A stretch of 64,000 bases of DNA from NCBI GenBank assembly GCA_026415355.1, contig JAOAHF010000005.1, positions 1-64,000 on the forward strand. The letters run 5' to 3'. The first letter of the stretch is position 1, and each line of letters opens with the position of its first letter. This DNA comes from Brevinematales bacterium. GTDB lineage: Bacteria > Spirochaetota > Brevinematia > DTOW01. The position numbers were made by a program, and so were the translations under genes. This document shows, piece after piece, positions 35,607 to 46,166 of the stretch. The notes beneath the pieces are model-generated. The model worked only from the letters and a program-made list of their open reading frames with translations, made no database searches and was not told where the DNA came from.

Positions 35607-35637
35607 ACTCAAATAGGCATTAGGAGGTACGAAGCCT

Positions 35638-37286
<1,649 letters not shown>

Positions 37287-37324
37287 ACATTTAGATTTAG
37301 AAAATCTTTAAGGAGGTATAGAGT

Positions 37325-38755
37325 ATGTTTAAGGACAAAAACGAAGCCCTTAAATTCATCAAAGATCAGGGTATTGAGATTATTGACCTTAGGTTTATGG
37401 ATTTTCCAGGCCTTTGGCAACACTTCTCAATACCTGCTAGTGAGATCGACGAAGATGTATTTGACAAAGGACTTGGATTCGATGGATCTTCAATAAGAGG
37501 GTGGCAATCTATAAACGAAAGCGATATGCTTCTAACCCCAGATCCCACTTCGGCGTTTGTCGATCCATTTGCGGAGCACAAAACTCTTATATTCTTCTGC
37601 GATATTAAAGATCCATTAACTGGTAAGGATTACACAAGAGATCCAAGACATATAGCTAAAAAAGCTGAAACGTATCTAAAATCAACGGGCATAGGTGATA
37701 CTGCGTACTTTGGCTCAGAACTTGAATTCTTTGTCTTCGATAAAGCATATTTTGATCAGAACTCTCACAGCGGGTATTACTTCATAGATTCTGATGAAGC
37801 GATATGGAATAGTGGAAACGAGAGGAATATTGATGGTTCTTTCAACAGAGGTTATAAGATAAGACATAAGGAGGGGTACTTCCCAGTTCCACCTCACGAT
37901 TCATTACAAGATTTGAGGAACGAGGCTGTAATTATATTGCAGAAAATAGGTATAAGAGTTGAAACACATCACCATGAGGTAGCTACAGCGGGACAAGGTG
38001 AGATCGATTTTAGGTTTGATACTCTAACAAAAACTGCTGATAATGTTCTGAAGGTTAAGTATGTCCTTAAGAATGTTGCTTGGAAAAGAGGCAAAACTGT
38101 TACTTTTATGCCAAAACCCATCTTTGGAGATAATGGTACAGGTATGCATACACATCAGAGTATTTGGAAAGACGGCAAAAACTTGTTCGCAGGAGATAAG
38201 TATGCAGGACTTTCTCAAGAAGCTTTATGGTATATTGGAGGTCTACTCAAGCACGCAAAGGCAGTTGCAGCGTTTACTAATCCTTCAACTAACTCTTACA
38301 AGAGACTAGTTCCAGGATTCGAAGCACCAATAAATCTTGCATACTCTGCAAGAAACAGGAGTGCAGCTGTTAGAATACCCGTCTATTCTACATCTCCAAA
38401 AGCTAAGAGAATTGAGTACAGACCACCTGATGCAACTTCTAATCCGTACCTAGCATTTGCAGCAATGCTGATGGCTGGATTGGATGGTATAAGAAATAGA
38501 ATAGATCCAGGAGAACCAATTGATAAAAACATATATGATCTACCACCAGAGGAAAAGGCAAAGATACCTCAATATTCAGGTTCGCTTGAAGAATCACTTA
38601 ATGCACTAGCAAACGACCACGAGTTTTTACTCCAAGGTGATGTATTTACTAAGGATGTTATAGAAACATGGATAGAGTATAAGATGAATGCTGAAGTAAA
38701 AGCAATAGCGCAGAGACCTCATCCTTACGAATTTGTTCTCTACTTTGATGTCTAG
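37325..38755 (+). CDS. glnA: Glutamine synthetase type I
   Basis: 476 residues. [15 protein letters not shown] at the start, [56 protein letters not shown] and [15 protein letters not shown] cover the active site. The region [15 protein letters not shown] with Tyr ~404 matches the adenylylation loop of GSI-beta enzymes, so control by GlnE-type adenylylation is possible (no glnE here). It assimilates ammonia into glutamine. AAGGAGG lies upstream, and a G5/C5 terminator follows the stop. Confidence 0.97.
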   Translation: MFKDKNEALKFIKDQGIEIIDLRFMDFPGLWQHFSIPASEIDEDVFDKGLGFDGSSIRGWQSINESDMLLTPDPTSAFVDPFAEHKTLIFFCDIKDPLTGKDYTRDPRHIAKKAETYLKSTGIGDTAYFGSELEFFVFDKAYFDQNSHSGYYFIDSDEAIWNSGNERNIDGSFNRGYKIRHKEGYFPVPPHDSLQDLRNEAVIILQKIGIRVETHHHEVATAGQGEIDFRFDTLTKTADNVLKVKYVLKNVAWKRGKTVTFMPKPIFGDNGTGMHTHQSIWKDGKNLFAGDKYAGLSQEALWYIGGLLKHAKAVAAFTNPSTNSYKRLVPGFEAPINLAYSARNRSAAVRIPVYSTSPKAKRIEYRPPDATSNPYLAFAAMLMAGLDGIRNRIDPGEPIDKNIYDLPPEEKAKIPQYSGSLEESLNALANDHEFLLQGDVFTKDVIETWIEYKMNAEVKAIAQRPHPYEFVLYFDV

Positions 38756-38762
38756 TTAATCA

Positions 38763-38778
38763 AGGGGGTATTCCCCCT
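38763..38778 (+). terminator. Terminator after glnA
   Basis: AGGGGG (38763-38768), loop TATT and CCCCCT (38773-38778), followed by CTCTTATTTCTTTT. It ends the amt-glnB-glnA unit 8 bp after the glnA stop. Confidence 0.65.
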
Positions 38779-38900
38779 CTCTTATTTCTTTTAGTTTACT
38801 TGATTACGATCATCAACTAAATTCAATTTATTCTTTTGATATTTCAGATCTTAAAAGTGGTTTTGTTGAAATAGTTACTGGTATATTTTATTATTTGTCT

Positions 38901-41060
38901 ATGAAGAAGTCATTAAAAGATTTAATTATCCTAGTTTCTATAGGTTTGTTGAGTGTATTACTATCTTTTATTCTCGTTGAAGGACCTTTGTCTAGAGTGA
39001 AAGATACTATATTTAATGCTTTCTTCCACTTCAGAGAAGTCTCAACTGATGTAATTTCCGAAGGAGTTCAAAAAAGAGAGTTCGAAGGAATAAGTTTCTT
39101 TACAGAGGATATAGTAATAGTTGGCATTGATGATAAGTCTTTGTCGGTATTAGGTAAATTTCCATTTCCTAGAAGTTATTACGGTGATTATGTTCTAAAG
39201 CCTTTGTATTCAATAACCAACAATAAGAAACCTAACATAGTGTTTTTTGATATTGTCTTCTCTGAATACTCAACAGAAAAAGAAGATAAAGCATTTATAA
39301 GCATTCTTGAAAAAGCTAAGGATAGAATAAGAGTAGCTTTTGACTATATGTTTGTTTTTGAAGAGTTAGGAGAGGAAGGACTACCATTAGACAGTCAAGT
39401 AAATAGAGAAAAACTGAAACCTTTGAAAAAGTTTACTATTCCTAGAAGTAATGTGAAAGGTAAATCAGGAAGTTTTGTAAACTCTCCATCCAGAGGTAAC
39501 CTGCCTATAAGAGAGATATCAGAAAGATCATATGGAGTTGGATATGCAAATATTTCTAAATATAATGTATTTGCTGAGACGTACAATGTTTTTCCTATGG
39601 TTCTAGAATATAATGGCGATTATTATCCAAGTATTCTGCTTATACTACTATGTAGTTACTATGAAGTTTCTTTATCGAACGTAATAGTATATCTTGGTGA
39701 AAAGATTGTGATAAAAGACGCAAAAGTCAAATACCCTGATGGAAGTTTTGAAACGAGAGATGTTTTTATACCTATTGATGAGTACAATAACTTCTTTGTT
39801 AATTATGTGTCAAGAAGTACAAAGCTATCTAGAAGTGGGTTTATAAGAACTATTTCTCTCTCCGATTTGCCAAGAATAAGAGGAATAGGGAACTTTGTAG
39901 ATGGTAAGGTACTCATGATAGGTATGCTAGCATATGGATATGGTGATGTATGGAAATCACCAATTGCTGATAATATGTATGGTATAGAGCATATAGCAAA
40001 TGCCATGAATAACGTAATAATGGCTAATATCCAAGGGTATCCTGGATTTGTTAGGGTTGTTCCAAGAAGTGTTGTTGTACTAATATCTTTAGTAATGGCT
40101 TTTATTGCAGTTTTGATATTAGTTTTAACAAAAAGAATAATACTTGTACTAGCTGAAGCTATAGGTGTAATGTTTCTATTTGTTTTTATTTCTTATTTTA
40201 TTTTTTCACAAGGTACTATTATACCTTTCTTAAAGCCAATTTCAACGAATGCTTATCTTCTGGATGTACTTACCCCTGGTCTCGCTTTTATTACATCTTA
40301 CATAGGTGGACAAGTTTTTATAATATCTAGGGAAAGAGCTCAAAGATTACAGATAAAAAGTATGCTAGATAGTTATGTATCTCCAGAGGTTGTAAACCTA
40401 TTACTTAAAAATCCTGAAAAACTAACTTTAGGTGGTGAAGATAGAGAAGTTACTATATTTTTTTCTGATATTAGGGGATTCACGTCGCTTTCAGAAGGTC
40501 TTTCTCCGCAAGAATTAGTTTCTTTAATAAATAGATATCTTTCAAGAATGACTGACATAATAATGGATAACAGAGGAACTGTTGATAAGTATATAGGTGA
40601 CGCTATAATGGCGTTTTGGGGAGCGCCTCTTGATGATCCAGAACATGCTTATAGAGCTTGTAAAGCAAGCCTGGAGATGCTGCAAGCACTTGAAGAAATA
40701 AATTCAACGCTACCACCCGACAAGCAGATAGAGATAGGTATAGGTATAAACACAGGAATAGCAACTATAGGAAACATGGGATCAACTAAAAAGAAAAACT
40801 ACACGGCAATGGGAGATAGCGTAAATTTAGCATCTAGACTTGAAGGTGTTAACAAGCTCTTCCATACTCGTATTATAATAAGTGAGTATACCTATGAAAA
40901 AGTAAAGGATAGAGTTATAGCAAGAGAACTTGACCTTATAAGAGTAAAAGGTAAGAAGATGCCTGTAAGGATATATGAACTTATAGGTTTTGTTGAAGAT
41001 TATAACGACACTCTAATTGCAAATGGTATGAGTCTAAATGATATACAACCGGAAGTGTAA
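38901..41060 (+). CDS. CHASE2-domain adenylate/guanylate cyclase (class III)
   Basis: About 720 residues from ATG 38901 (a TTG two codons upstream is in frame). An N-terminal TM (~10-28) leads to an extracytoplasmic CHASE2 sensor (~40-370: VIVGIDDKSLSVLGKFPFPRSYYGD, PNIVFFDIVFSEYSTEKEDKAF). Three to four TM helices (~387-475) follow. The cyclase domain (~515-700) has FFSDIRGFTSLSEG, DKYIGDAIMAFWGAP and YTAMGDSVNLASRLEG. Both metal-binding Asp residues are present, and the Lys of VDKYIGD with the Asp of MGD favours ATP as substrate. It converts an envelope signal into cyclic nucleotide. Monocistronic; no Shine-Dalgarno sequence seen. Confidence 0.92.
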   Translation: MKKSLKDLIILVSIGLLSVLLSFILVEGPLSRVKDTIFNAFFHFREVSTDVISEGVQKREFEGISFFTEDIVIVGIDDKSLSVLGKFPFPRSYYGDYVLKPLYSITNNKKPNIVFFDIVFSEYSTEKEDKAFISILEKAKDRIRVAFDYMFVFEELGEEGLPLDSQVNREKLKPLKKFTIPRSNVKGKSGSFVNSPSRGNLPIREISERSYGVGYANISKYNVFAETYNVFPMVLEYNGDYYPSILLILLCSYYEVSLSNVIVYLGEKIVIKDAKVKYPDGSFETRDVFIPIDEYNNFFVNYVSRSTKLSRSGFIRTISLSDLPRIRGIGNFVDGKVLMIGMLAYGYGDVWKSPIADNMYGIEHIANAMNNVIMANIQGYPGFVRVVPRSVVVLISLVMAFIAVLILVLTKRIILVLAEAIGVMFLFVFISYFIFSQGTIIPFLKPISTNAYLLDVLTPGLAFITSYIGGQVFIISRERAQRLQIKSMLDSYVSPEVVNLLLKNPEKLTLGGEDREVTIFFSDIRGFTSLSEGLSPQELVSLINRYLSRMTDIIMDNRGTVDKYIGDAIMAFWGAPLDDPEHAYRACKASLEMLQALEEINSTLPPDKQIEIGIGINTGIATIGNMGSTKKKNYTAMGDSVNLASRLEGVNKLFHTRIIISEYTYEKVKDRVIARELDLIRVKGKKMPVRIYELIGFVEDYNDTLIANGMSLNDIQPEV

Positions 41061-41099
41061 GATTGTAACTTCGTGGAGTTTCTGTAAAAACCTTGTAAC

Positions 41100-41720
41100 T
41101 TAGGTTATTTGTTCAAAGACTTGCTTTTCGTAGTTGTAATTCAATATTTCGCCAGTTGATATTACATAGTACCAACCGTATATCTTGAGCTTTCCGTTTT
41201 GGACCTTTTCCTTTATGAAAGGATATGTCATAAGATTTTCTAATTGTTTTACTATGTTTAACTGTTCAGTGGTAATTGCAAGTTTGTGAGGATCATCTTT
41301 TACTATTTCCCGTGCTTTTTGGCCAACATCTTTCGATAGAGATACCCATTTTTTTAAATTTGGCTTATCGTTGAGTTTTTCTTCTTCTAGATGTAATGCT
41401 GCACATCCTCCACAATTGTGGTGACCACATACAACAATATTTTGTACTTCTAGAACGTTTACAGCGTATTCTATTGCTGATGATACAGTAGCTGATATAT
41501 CACTATTATCGTATTTCGGAACTATATTTGCGACGTTTCTGATTACAAATAGCTCTCCTGGGTTTGAATTTGTTATTAGTTCAGGTATAACTCTACTGTC
41601 AGAACAACTTATGAATAAAGTATGAGGCTTTTGACCTTTGCCTAACTCTTCAAATAGATTCTTTAGGTTGTTTAGCTTTTCAGCACGAAATGACTTATAT
41701 TTCTCTATTATATTAACCAT
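41100..41720 (-). CDS. Beta-class carbonic anhydrase
   Basis: 206 residues from ATG 41720 (the frame extends to a TTG at 41783 with no support). Zinc ligands appear as Cys and Asp in FISCSDSRVIPE and His/Cys in VVCGHHNCGGCAAL. VIRNVANIV and GWYYVISTGEILNYN are also family features. It hydrates CO2 to bicarbonate, supplying carboxylases. The gene is 18 bp downstream of mtaB on the same strand, so co-transcription is likely although no functional link is known. No clear ribosome-binding site. Confidence 0.93.
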   Translation of the reverse strand: MVNIIEKYKSFRAEKLNNLKNLFEELGKGQKPHTLFISCSDSRVIPELITNSNPGELFVIRNVANIVPKYDNSDISATVSSAIEYAVNVLEVQNIVVCGHHNCGGCAALHLEEEKLNDKPNLKKWVSLSKDVGQKAREIVKDDPHKLAITTEQLNIVKQLENLMTYPFIKEKVQNGKLKIYGWYYVISTGEILNYNYEKQVFEQIT

Positions 41721-41801
41721 ACTATGTAAGTTTATATGTTGTTTATTGTAATTCTCAAATTGTTGCAAATTAACGATGGCCAATATTAGTTTGTAGATCT
41801 T

Positions 41802-43094
41802 TCAACTTGATATAACTGTTGTTACGTCGTCCTTGTTGATATCAGTAATTTCAACATAGCTAAATTCATTTCTTTTTAGTGTTGGATTTTTAGACAATAC
41901 TCGCAAGTAGTTATCAGCGTATCCGTATACGCCTTCTTCACAGTATTCTTCGGGCAGTATTCTTAGCTTTTTGCCTAGGAAGTTAGTTTTGAACTTGGTA
42001 GATAGTTCTTTTACTACTTCGGTTAGTATGTGTTCTCTTTCTTTTTTTGTATTGTAGTCTACTTGATCTGGAAATGCGGATGCAGGAGTGCCTTTTCGAG
42101 GAGAGAATGGAAATATGTGAAGTCTAAAGAAGCCTACATTCCTTACTGTTTTGATTGTGTTTTGAAAATCTTCTTCTGATTCTCCAGGAAATCCTACTAT
42201 TACGTCACCACTAAAACCAAAGTCAGAAACGTACTTTCTTGCTTTTTCTGCTATCTTTATTACGTCTGAGGATGTATAGTGCCTTTTCATCATTTTGATT
42301 ATCCTATCAGATCCACTCTGAATCGATATGTGTAGATGTGGTGATAACTTACCGTCTTTTGTAAACTCAAGTATTTCTGTGTCAAATTCATCCGGCATTA
42401 TTGATGATAGTCTGATCCTATATTCACCTTTTACATCAAGTATGAGTTTAATTAGATCTTTGAGTGTATTTCCAGACCAATAGTAGCTGGTTATATTAAC
42501 TCCAGTTAATACTATTTCTTTGTATCCTAAGTCAAGCAATCTTTTGAATCTTCTTATGATCTCGTCTGTTTCAAGTGAAATGCTGCCCCCCCTTGCGAAA
42601 GGTACCTTACAAAATGAGCACATTCTGTTACATCCATCTTGTATCTTAAGAAAAGCTCTAGTTCTCCCCGGAAAGGATTCTGGTTCAAATTCGAATCTAT
42701 CGCTTCTAGTTACCTTTACTTTGCCTGTCTCAAAAACTCCATTTTTTAGGTAGTAATCAACAAACTCAGGTATTTTGTGTTTAAGCTTGTTGTCGACTAT
42801 AAGATTTATTCCATTCATTCCAAGGATTTTTTCTCTGTCTGTTTGTGCTAAACATCCAGTAACTATAAAGATTATATCTTTGTTATTTTTAAGTCTTTCT
42901 ATCTGCCTTATGAACTTTATTGCTTTTTTATCTGCAGTATTAGTTACAGTACATGAGTTGAAGATAACGATGTCTGCGCTTTTGTAGTCTTCAGTATATA
43001 CTATTCCTATGTTTGAAAGCTTTGTTGATATGGCAGCACTTTCAAACTGATTGAGTTTACATCCATGGGTAACAACAGTAAACCTCTTAGTCAT
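41802..43094 (-). CDS. mtaB: tRNA threonylcarbamoyladenosine methylthiotransferase MtaB
   Basis: 430 residues. The N-terminal MTTase domain has VVTHGCKLNQFES, FNSCTVTN and VTGCLAQT, providing three Cys for one [4Fe-4S] cluster. The radical-SAM CxxxCxxC is in QDGCNRMCSFCKVPFARGG. GCKLNQ and the TRAFLKIQDGC context point to MtaB rather than MiaB. A short TRAM-like tail ends the protein. It adds the methylthio group to t6A37 in tRNA. tsaD, which helps make t6A, is also in this window at 60 kb. It heads a unit with carbonic anhydrase. Confidence 0.93.
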   Translation of the reverse strand: MTKRFTVVTHGCKLNQFESAAISTKLSNIGIVYTEDYKSADIVIFNSCTVTNTADKKAIKFIRQIERLKNNKDIIFIVTGCLAQTDREKILGMNGINLIVDNKLKHKIPEFVDYYLKNGVFETGKVKVTRSDRFEFEPESFPGRTRAFLKIQDGCNRMCSFCKVPFARGGSISLETDEIIRRFKRLLDLGYKEIVLTGVNITSYYWSGNTLKDLIKLILDVKGEYRIRLSSIMPDEFDTEILEFTKDGKLSPHLHISIQSGSDRIIKMMKRHYTSSDVIKIAEKARKYVSDFGFSGDVIVGFPGESEEDFQNTIKTVRNVGFFRLHIFPFSPRKGTPASAFPDQVDYNTKKEREHILTEVVKELSTKFKTNFLGKKLRILPEEYCEEGVYGYADNYLRVLSKNPTLKRNEFSYVEITDINKDDVTTVISS

Positions 43095-43126
43095 ATCTAT
43101 AAAATTATAATATCTGTAGTACTATC

Positions 43127-43155
43127 TAGACAAGTATAGTTTACATAGTTGTCTA
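43127..43155 (+). promoter_or_regulatory. Inverted repeat in the mtaB divergent region
   Basis: TAGACAA (43127-43133) and TTGTCTA (43149-43155), a perfect 7-bp dyad with 15 bp between, plus an internal ACTAT/ATAGT dyad. It is centred between divergent mtaB (-) and the gene at 43190 (+). It could be an operator for a dimeric regulator; the regulator is unknown. Confidence 0.4.
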
Positions 43156-43189
43156 CAGTCTTGTTTAATAACTCCGACAATTTCAATAT

Positions 43190-44767
43190 ATGTTTAGGCA
43201 CATTGCTTCATTTTGTCTTTTGTTTGCTATTGTTCGTGCTTCGATGGGAGATATTATTTTTAGTATAAACTCTACTGAGATTCTACATTATGACTACATT
43301 AAGGTTGTTGCTAGTTTCCGGAGTGGATGTTTAAAGAGTAAAGTAGATGATTATCGTTTGATAGTTTTAAAAGATGATGGAATAGTTTCAGATCTTTTAG
43401 GTAGGGAGTTTGTAAAGCCTAAGGTATTTAGTAATCAGATGGTATTTTTGTTTGTACCAAGATATGGTATGAAAAGTGGGTTTTACGATGTGGTGATTAA
43501 GAATGTTGATGAAGTTTTATTTAAAACCAACGTTTTGTTACAGTCAAGGCAGCAGGCTAAGCTTTTGGAACCTCTCAAAGTCTTGACTTTTGAGGAGAAT
43601 ATGGATATTAGGAATCTTGATTTTAAAGCTAGGTTATCTACTATGAAAGATGATGTCAGTATCTTCAAAGTGCAGATGAAGAAACCAGGTACTAAGTCTT
43701 ATAGAAGTGTTGCTGATTCAATATACAGATTGATGCTTGAAGCAAATCTAAATACTTTTCTTATGTTAGGTGGACAAACTACCTATCTTAAGGACAAAAG
43801 AAATGTGTGGTACTCAACTCCATTGTCTAATCTTACTGTTCTGAAGTACCTAAAAGATAAAGGTATTCAAACTGGTGCTTATGTGATGTGTTTTCTTACA
43901 CTTGGTCAGAATGATAAAGATATTTTCAAAGGTTATAGACCAATAATAACTTACAGAAATGGTAGAATATCAAAAGAATACAAGTTTACTTCTGTTCTTT
44001 CAACAAACCGCGTAAATGATATAATTGATATTCTTACCTATATTGGTAGGAAGGATTATATAGATTTCTTGGGACTTGATTTTATTAGGGTAGGGGACTA
44101 CGGGGGATATGAGCTTATACCTGAGTTTTATTCTGAGGTTCTCTCTATGATGGATCTTTCTGACATAGTAAATGTTGATTTTTCTAAGTTGAGTTATGAG
44201 GGCCTTATAAAAGTTGTTGGTGGAAATGAAAGTCTGAGAAGTCTTTTTAGATGGTACCAAGCAGTTAGAGTTAGTAGGATTATCAGAAGTATAAGAAATC
44301 ATCTTATGAGGATGGGCATAAGTAAACCGCTTGTTGCGTTCATGTTGGGGTGGAATGCTGGTAGAGAACATGGCCAGGATCTATTTATGTTTAGAGATGC
44401 AGGGATTGATTATTCCTTTTATATGCTTTATGAGTTTTATAGTGACAGTATGTACGAAAGTGCCGGAGAATACTATCTAAGATATGTATATAATCTTGAT
44501 ACAAATATTGTATTTGGTAACATTATAGATAGTATATTGAACAGAGGTAATCAGGATCCTCTGGATACCTTTTCAAGTAGATTGAAAATGTTTATAACTC
44601 ACTATTCATATTTCCCACCTAATGGTTTCTTTATTCATGATCTTTATAGATTGTTTAACGGTAGAATAAAGCCTTACACTACTGAGAAATGGTTAGAGAA
44701 GGTAAAAGAAACTGTAAAGTATATCGACGATGCTGAGACTATGGTGGGGAATAATTTGTTAAGGTAG
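43190..44767 (+). CDS. Exported protein of unknown function, possible TIM-barrel glycosidase-like fold
   Basis: 525 residues. A signal peptide (~1-20, ending RASMG) is followed by a beta-rich domain to ~residue 130 (VFLFVPRYGMKSGFYDVVIKN). A larger domain (~180-500) alternates hydrophobic strands and helices: LNTFLMLGGQTTYL, IQTGAYVMCFL, DFLGLDFIRVGDYGGYELIPEFY, PLVAFMLGWNAGREHGQD. GLDFIRVGDY followed by LGWNAG suggests a barrel-type glycosidase or sugar-binding fold, but I cannot name a family. No Shine-Dalgarno sequence; CAATAT abuts the start. flgD lies 79 bp downstream, beyond a stem-loop. Probably periplasmic. Confidence 0.6.
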   Translation: MFRHIASFCLLFAIVRASMGDIIFSINSTEILHYDYIKVVASFRSGCLKSKVDDYRLIVLKDDGIVSDLLGREFVKPKVFSNQMVFLFVPRYGMKSGFYDVVIKNVDEVLFKTNVLLQSRQQAKLLEPLKVLTFEENMDIRNLDFKARLSTMKDDVSIFKVQMKKPGTKSYRSVADSIYRLMLEANLNTFLMLGGQTTYLKDKRNVWYSTPLSNLTVLKYLKDKGIQTGAYVMCFLTLGQNDKDIFKGYRPIITYRNGRISKEYKFTSVLSTNRVNDIIDILTYIGRKDYIDFLGLDFIRVGDYGGYELIPEFYSEVLSMMDLSDIVNVDFSKLSYEGLIKVVGGNESLRSLFRWYQAVRVSRIIRSIRNHLMRMGISKPLVAFMLGWNAGREHGQDLFMFRDAGIDYSFYMLYEFYSDSMYESAGEYYLRYVYNLDTNIVFGNIIDSILNRGNQDPLDTFSSRLKMFITHYSYFPPNGFFIHDLYRLFNGRIKPYTTEKWLEKVKETVKYIDDAETMVGNNLLR

Positions 44768-44778
44768 TAATGTTATGT

Positions 44779-44822
44779 TTTCGGATACTAATAAACTAAA
44801 AGGTTTTGAGTATTATCCGAAA
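44779..44822 (+). terminator. Stem-loop between the exported-protein gene and flgD
   Basis: TTTCGGATA (44779-44787) pairs with TATCCGAAA (44814-44822) across a 26-nt loop. No T tract follows, so it is either a weak terminator or a leader structure for flgD, whose AGGAGG begins ten bases later. Confidence 0.35.
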
Positions 44823-44845
44823 TTCCTTATTAGGAGGGGTCAGAT

Positions 44846-45316
44846 ATGATAATAAATAGTAATTACAGTCTTGATATGATCTCAAAGAAGGTTGATCTTG
44901 ATAAAGCTACTAAAGAGGAAATAAGAAGACTTAACGAAGAGCTAAAGGTGAATAAACAAGGAAGTAAAAACACACTTGGAGAAGAGGATTTCCTTAAGAT
45001 ACTAACTACTCAACTTAAAACTCAAGACCCTACCAATCCTATAGACGATAAAACTTTTATATCTCAGATGGCTCAGCTTACTACTCTCAAAGAATTAAGC
45101 ACTCTAAACAATAACATTTTGTCTTTAGTTTCTCAGAATTCAATAAATAGTTCTTTATCAATGATTTCCAAGGTTATTGAGTGGATGGATGGTGATACAG
45201 GTAACTCTTATAGTGATAAGGTTGTTGGTGTTAGGCTTAATGAGAACGGTGAAGTATTTTTAAAGACAGAAAAAGGATACCTAGTTGCGACGAAGCAAGT
45301 TATTGAGATTAAGTAG
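44846..45316 (+). CDS. flgD: Flagellar hook assembly scaffolding protein FlgD
   Basis: 156 residues, short as in spirochaetes (no Ig/Tudor domains). The FlgD core LGEEDFLKILTTQLKTQDPTNPIDDKTFISQMAQLTTLKELSTLNNN (residues ~45-90, given here only by its key pieces EDFLKILTTQL, DPTNP, FISQMAQ) is unmistakable. The C-terminal part has a small beta domain (VVGVRLNENGEVFLKTEKGY). FlgD caps the growing hook. Other hook genes (fliK, flgE) are not adjacent. AGGAGG precedes ATG 44846; a nucleotidyltransferase gene follows 7 bp after its stop. Confidence 0.93.
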   Translation: MIINSNYSLDMISKKVDLDKATKEEIRRLNEELKVNKQGSKNTLGEEDFLKILTTQLKTQDPTNPIDDKTFISQMAQLTTLKELSTLNNNILSLVSQNSINSSLSMISKVIEWMDGDTGNSYSDKVVGVRLNENGEVFLKTEKGYLVATKQVIEIK

Positions 45317-45323
45317 GTGATTT

Positions 45324-46022
45324 ATGATACTTGGTGTAATTCAAGCAAGGGTAAATTCGGATAGATTTCCTTTCAAAGTTTTAGCTAGATTTTCAGATGG
45401 TACAACAGTTCTTGAGAGAGTTATAAGGCAGGTTAAACATTCGAAGCTAGTAGATAATATAGTTGTGGCTACCAATCATTTATCTTTTGGTATTATCTCG
45501 TCTTTCGTAATGAGTAAGTTTAATGATGTTAATGTGGTTGCAGGTTCTGATGAAGACGTACTTGATAGATTTGTAAACTGTGTTAGTGTCTTTGATGATG
45601 TTGATCATGTTGTAAGAATAACAGCAGATAATCCACTAACATGTCCCAGGTATATAGACAAAGTAGTAGAAATACATTTAAAAGATAAGGCAGATTTAAC
45701 TCATTTTCTGGGGATACCTTTGGGTACAGGTGTTGAAGTTATAAAATTTGAAGCATTAGTTATGTCTTCGAAGCTTGCGATCGACGAATATGATAGAGAA
45801 CATGTAACTCCTTATATATACAAAAACAGAAAGATATTCAAAGTTTTGGAACCTGTGTATGAATATGGTAACTTCCAAGATATAAGAGTCACGTTAGATA
45901 CTCAAGATGATTATAATTTCATAGATGTTCTTCTTCATAGGATGGGATATAAGATACCAGTTTTTGTTGAAGATGTTATCAAATTTGCTCCTAGCTTAGT
46001 TACAACGGATATAAGAGATTAA
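45324..46022 (+). CDS. SpsF-like cytidylyltransferase family protein
   Basis: 232 residues. It begins MILGVIQARVNSDRFPFKVLA, the SpsF/CMP-sugar synthetase opening (IQARxxSxRxPxK). It continues with NIVVATNHL, DVNVVAGSDEDVLDRFVN, VVRITADNPLTCPRYID, EYDREHVTPYIY and RVTLDTQDDYNFI. These match the 'spore coat polysaccharide' cytidylyltransferase-like family, which activates acidic sugars for surface glycans or flagellin glycosylation. It is 7 bp from flgD, so a flagellar glycan role is attractive but unproven. The start ATG 45324 has a weak AGGTG. Confidence 0.82.
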   Translation: MILGVIQARVNSDRFPFKVLARFSDGTTVLERVIRQVKHSKLVDNIVVATNHLSFGIISSFVMSKFNDVNVVAGSDEDVLDRFVNCVSVFDDVDHVVRITADNPLTCPRYIDKVVEIHLKDKADLTHFLGIPLGTGVEVIKFEALVMSSKLAIDEYDREHVTPYIYKNRKIFKVLEPVYEYGNFQDIRVTLDTQDDYNFIDVLLHRMGYKIPVFVEDVIKFAPSLVTTDIRD

Positions 46023-46058
46023 AACTCTAGATATATGAAGTTAAGATTCTTTATATTT

Positions 46059-46086
46059 ATTTCCGATAATAAATATTATGTTAACT
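46059..46086 (+). other. dif-like XerCD recombination site (includes polar motif copy 4)
   Basis: A 28-bp site: left arm ATTTCCGATAA, 6-bp centre TAAATA, right arm TTATGTTAACT. Compared from memory with known dif sites, the right arm differs from the E. coli XerD arm TTATGTTAAAT at one base. The whole site agrees with the B. subtilis dif at 23 of 28 positions. Motif copy 4 (46073-46088, 15/16) forms its right half. It lies between a + strand gene end and pstC, in the part of the window where composition suggests the replication terminus. Confidence 0.6.
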
Positions 46087-46116
46087 TGAGTAAAAACCTG
46101 AAAATTTTGCCATATT

Positions 46117-46166
46117 TTTACAATCACTTTACAATTATTTTACACTAGGCAGAAATAATTTTTACA
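46117..46166 (+). promoter_or_regulatory. Pho-box-like direct repeats upstream of pstC
   Basis: TTTACA at 46117, 46128 and 46139, each separated by exactly 5 bp (11-bp period), with a fourth TTTACA in phase at 46161 ending on the A of the pstC ATG. This is the layout of PhoP/PhoB binding boxes. AATAAT at 46154-46159 could be the -10 box. Confidence 0.6.
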
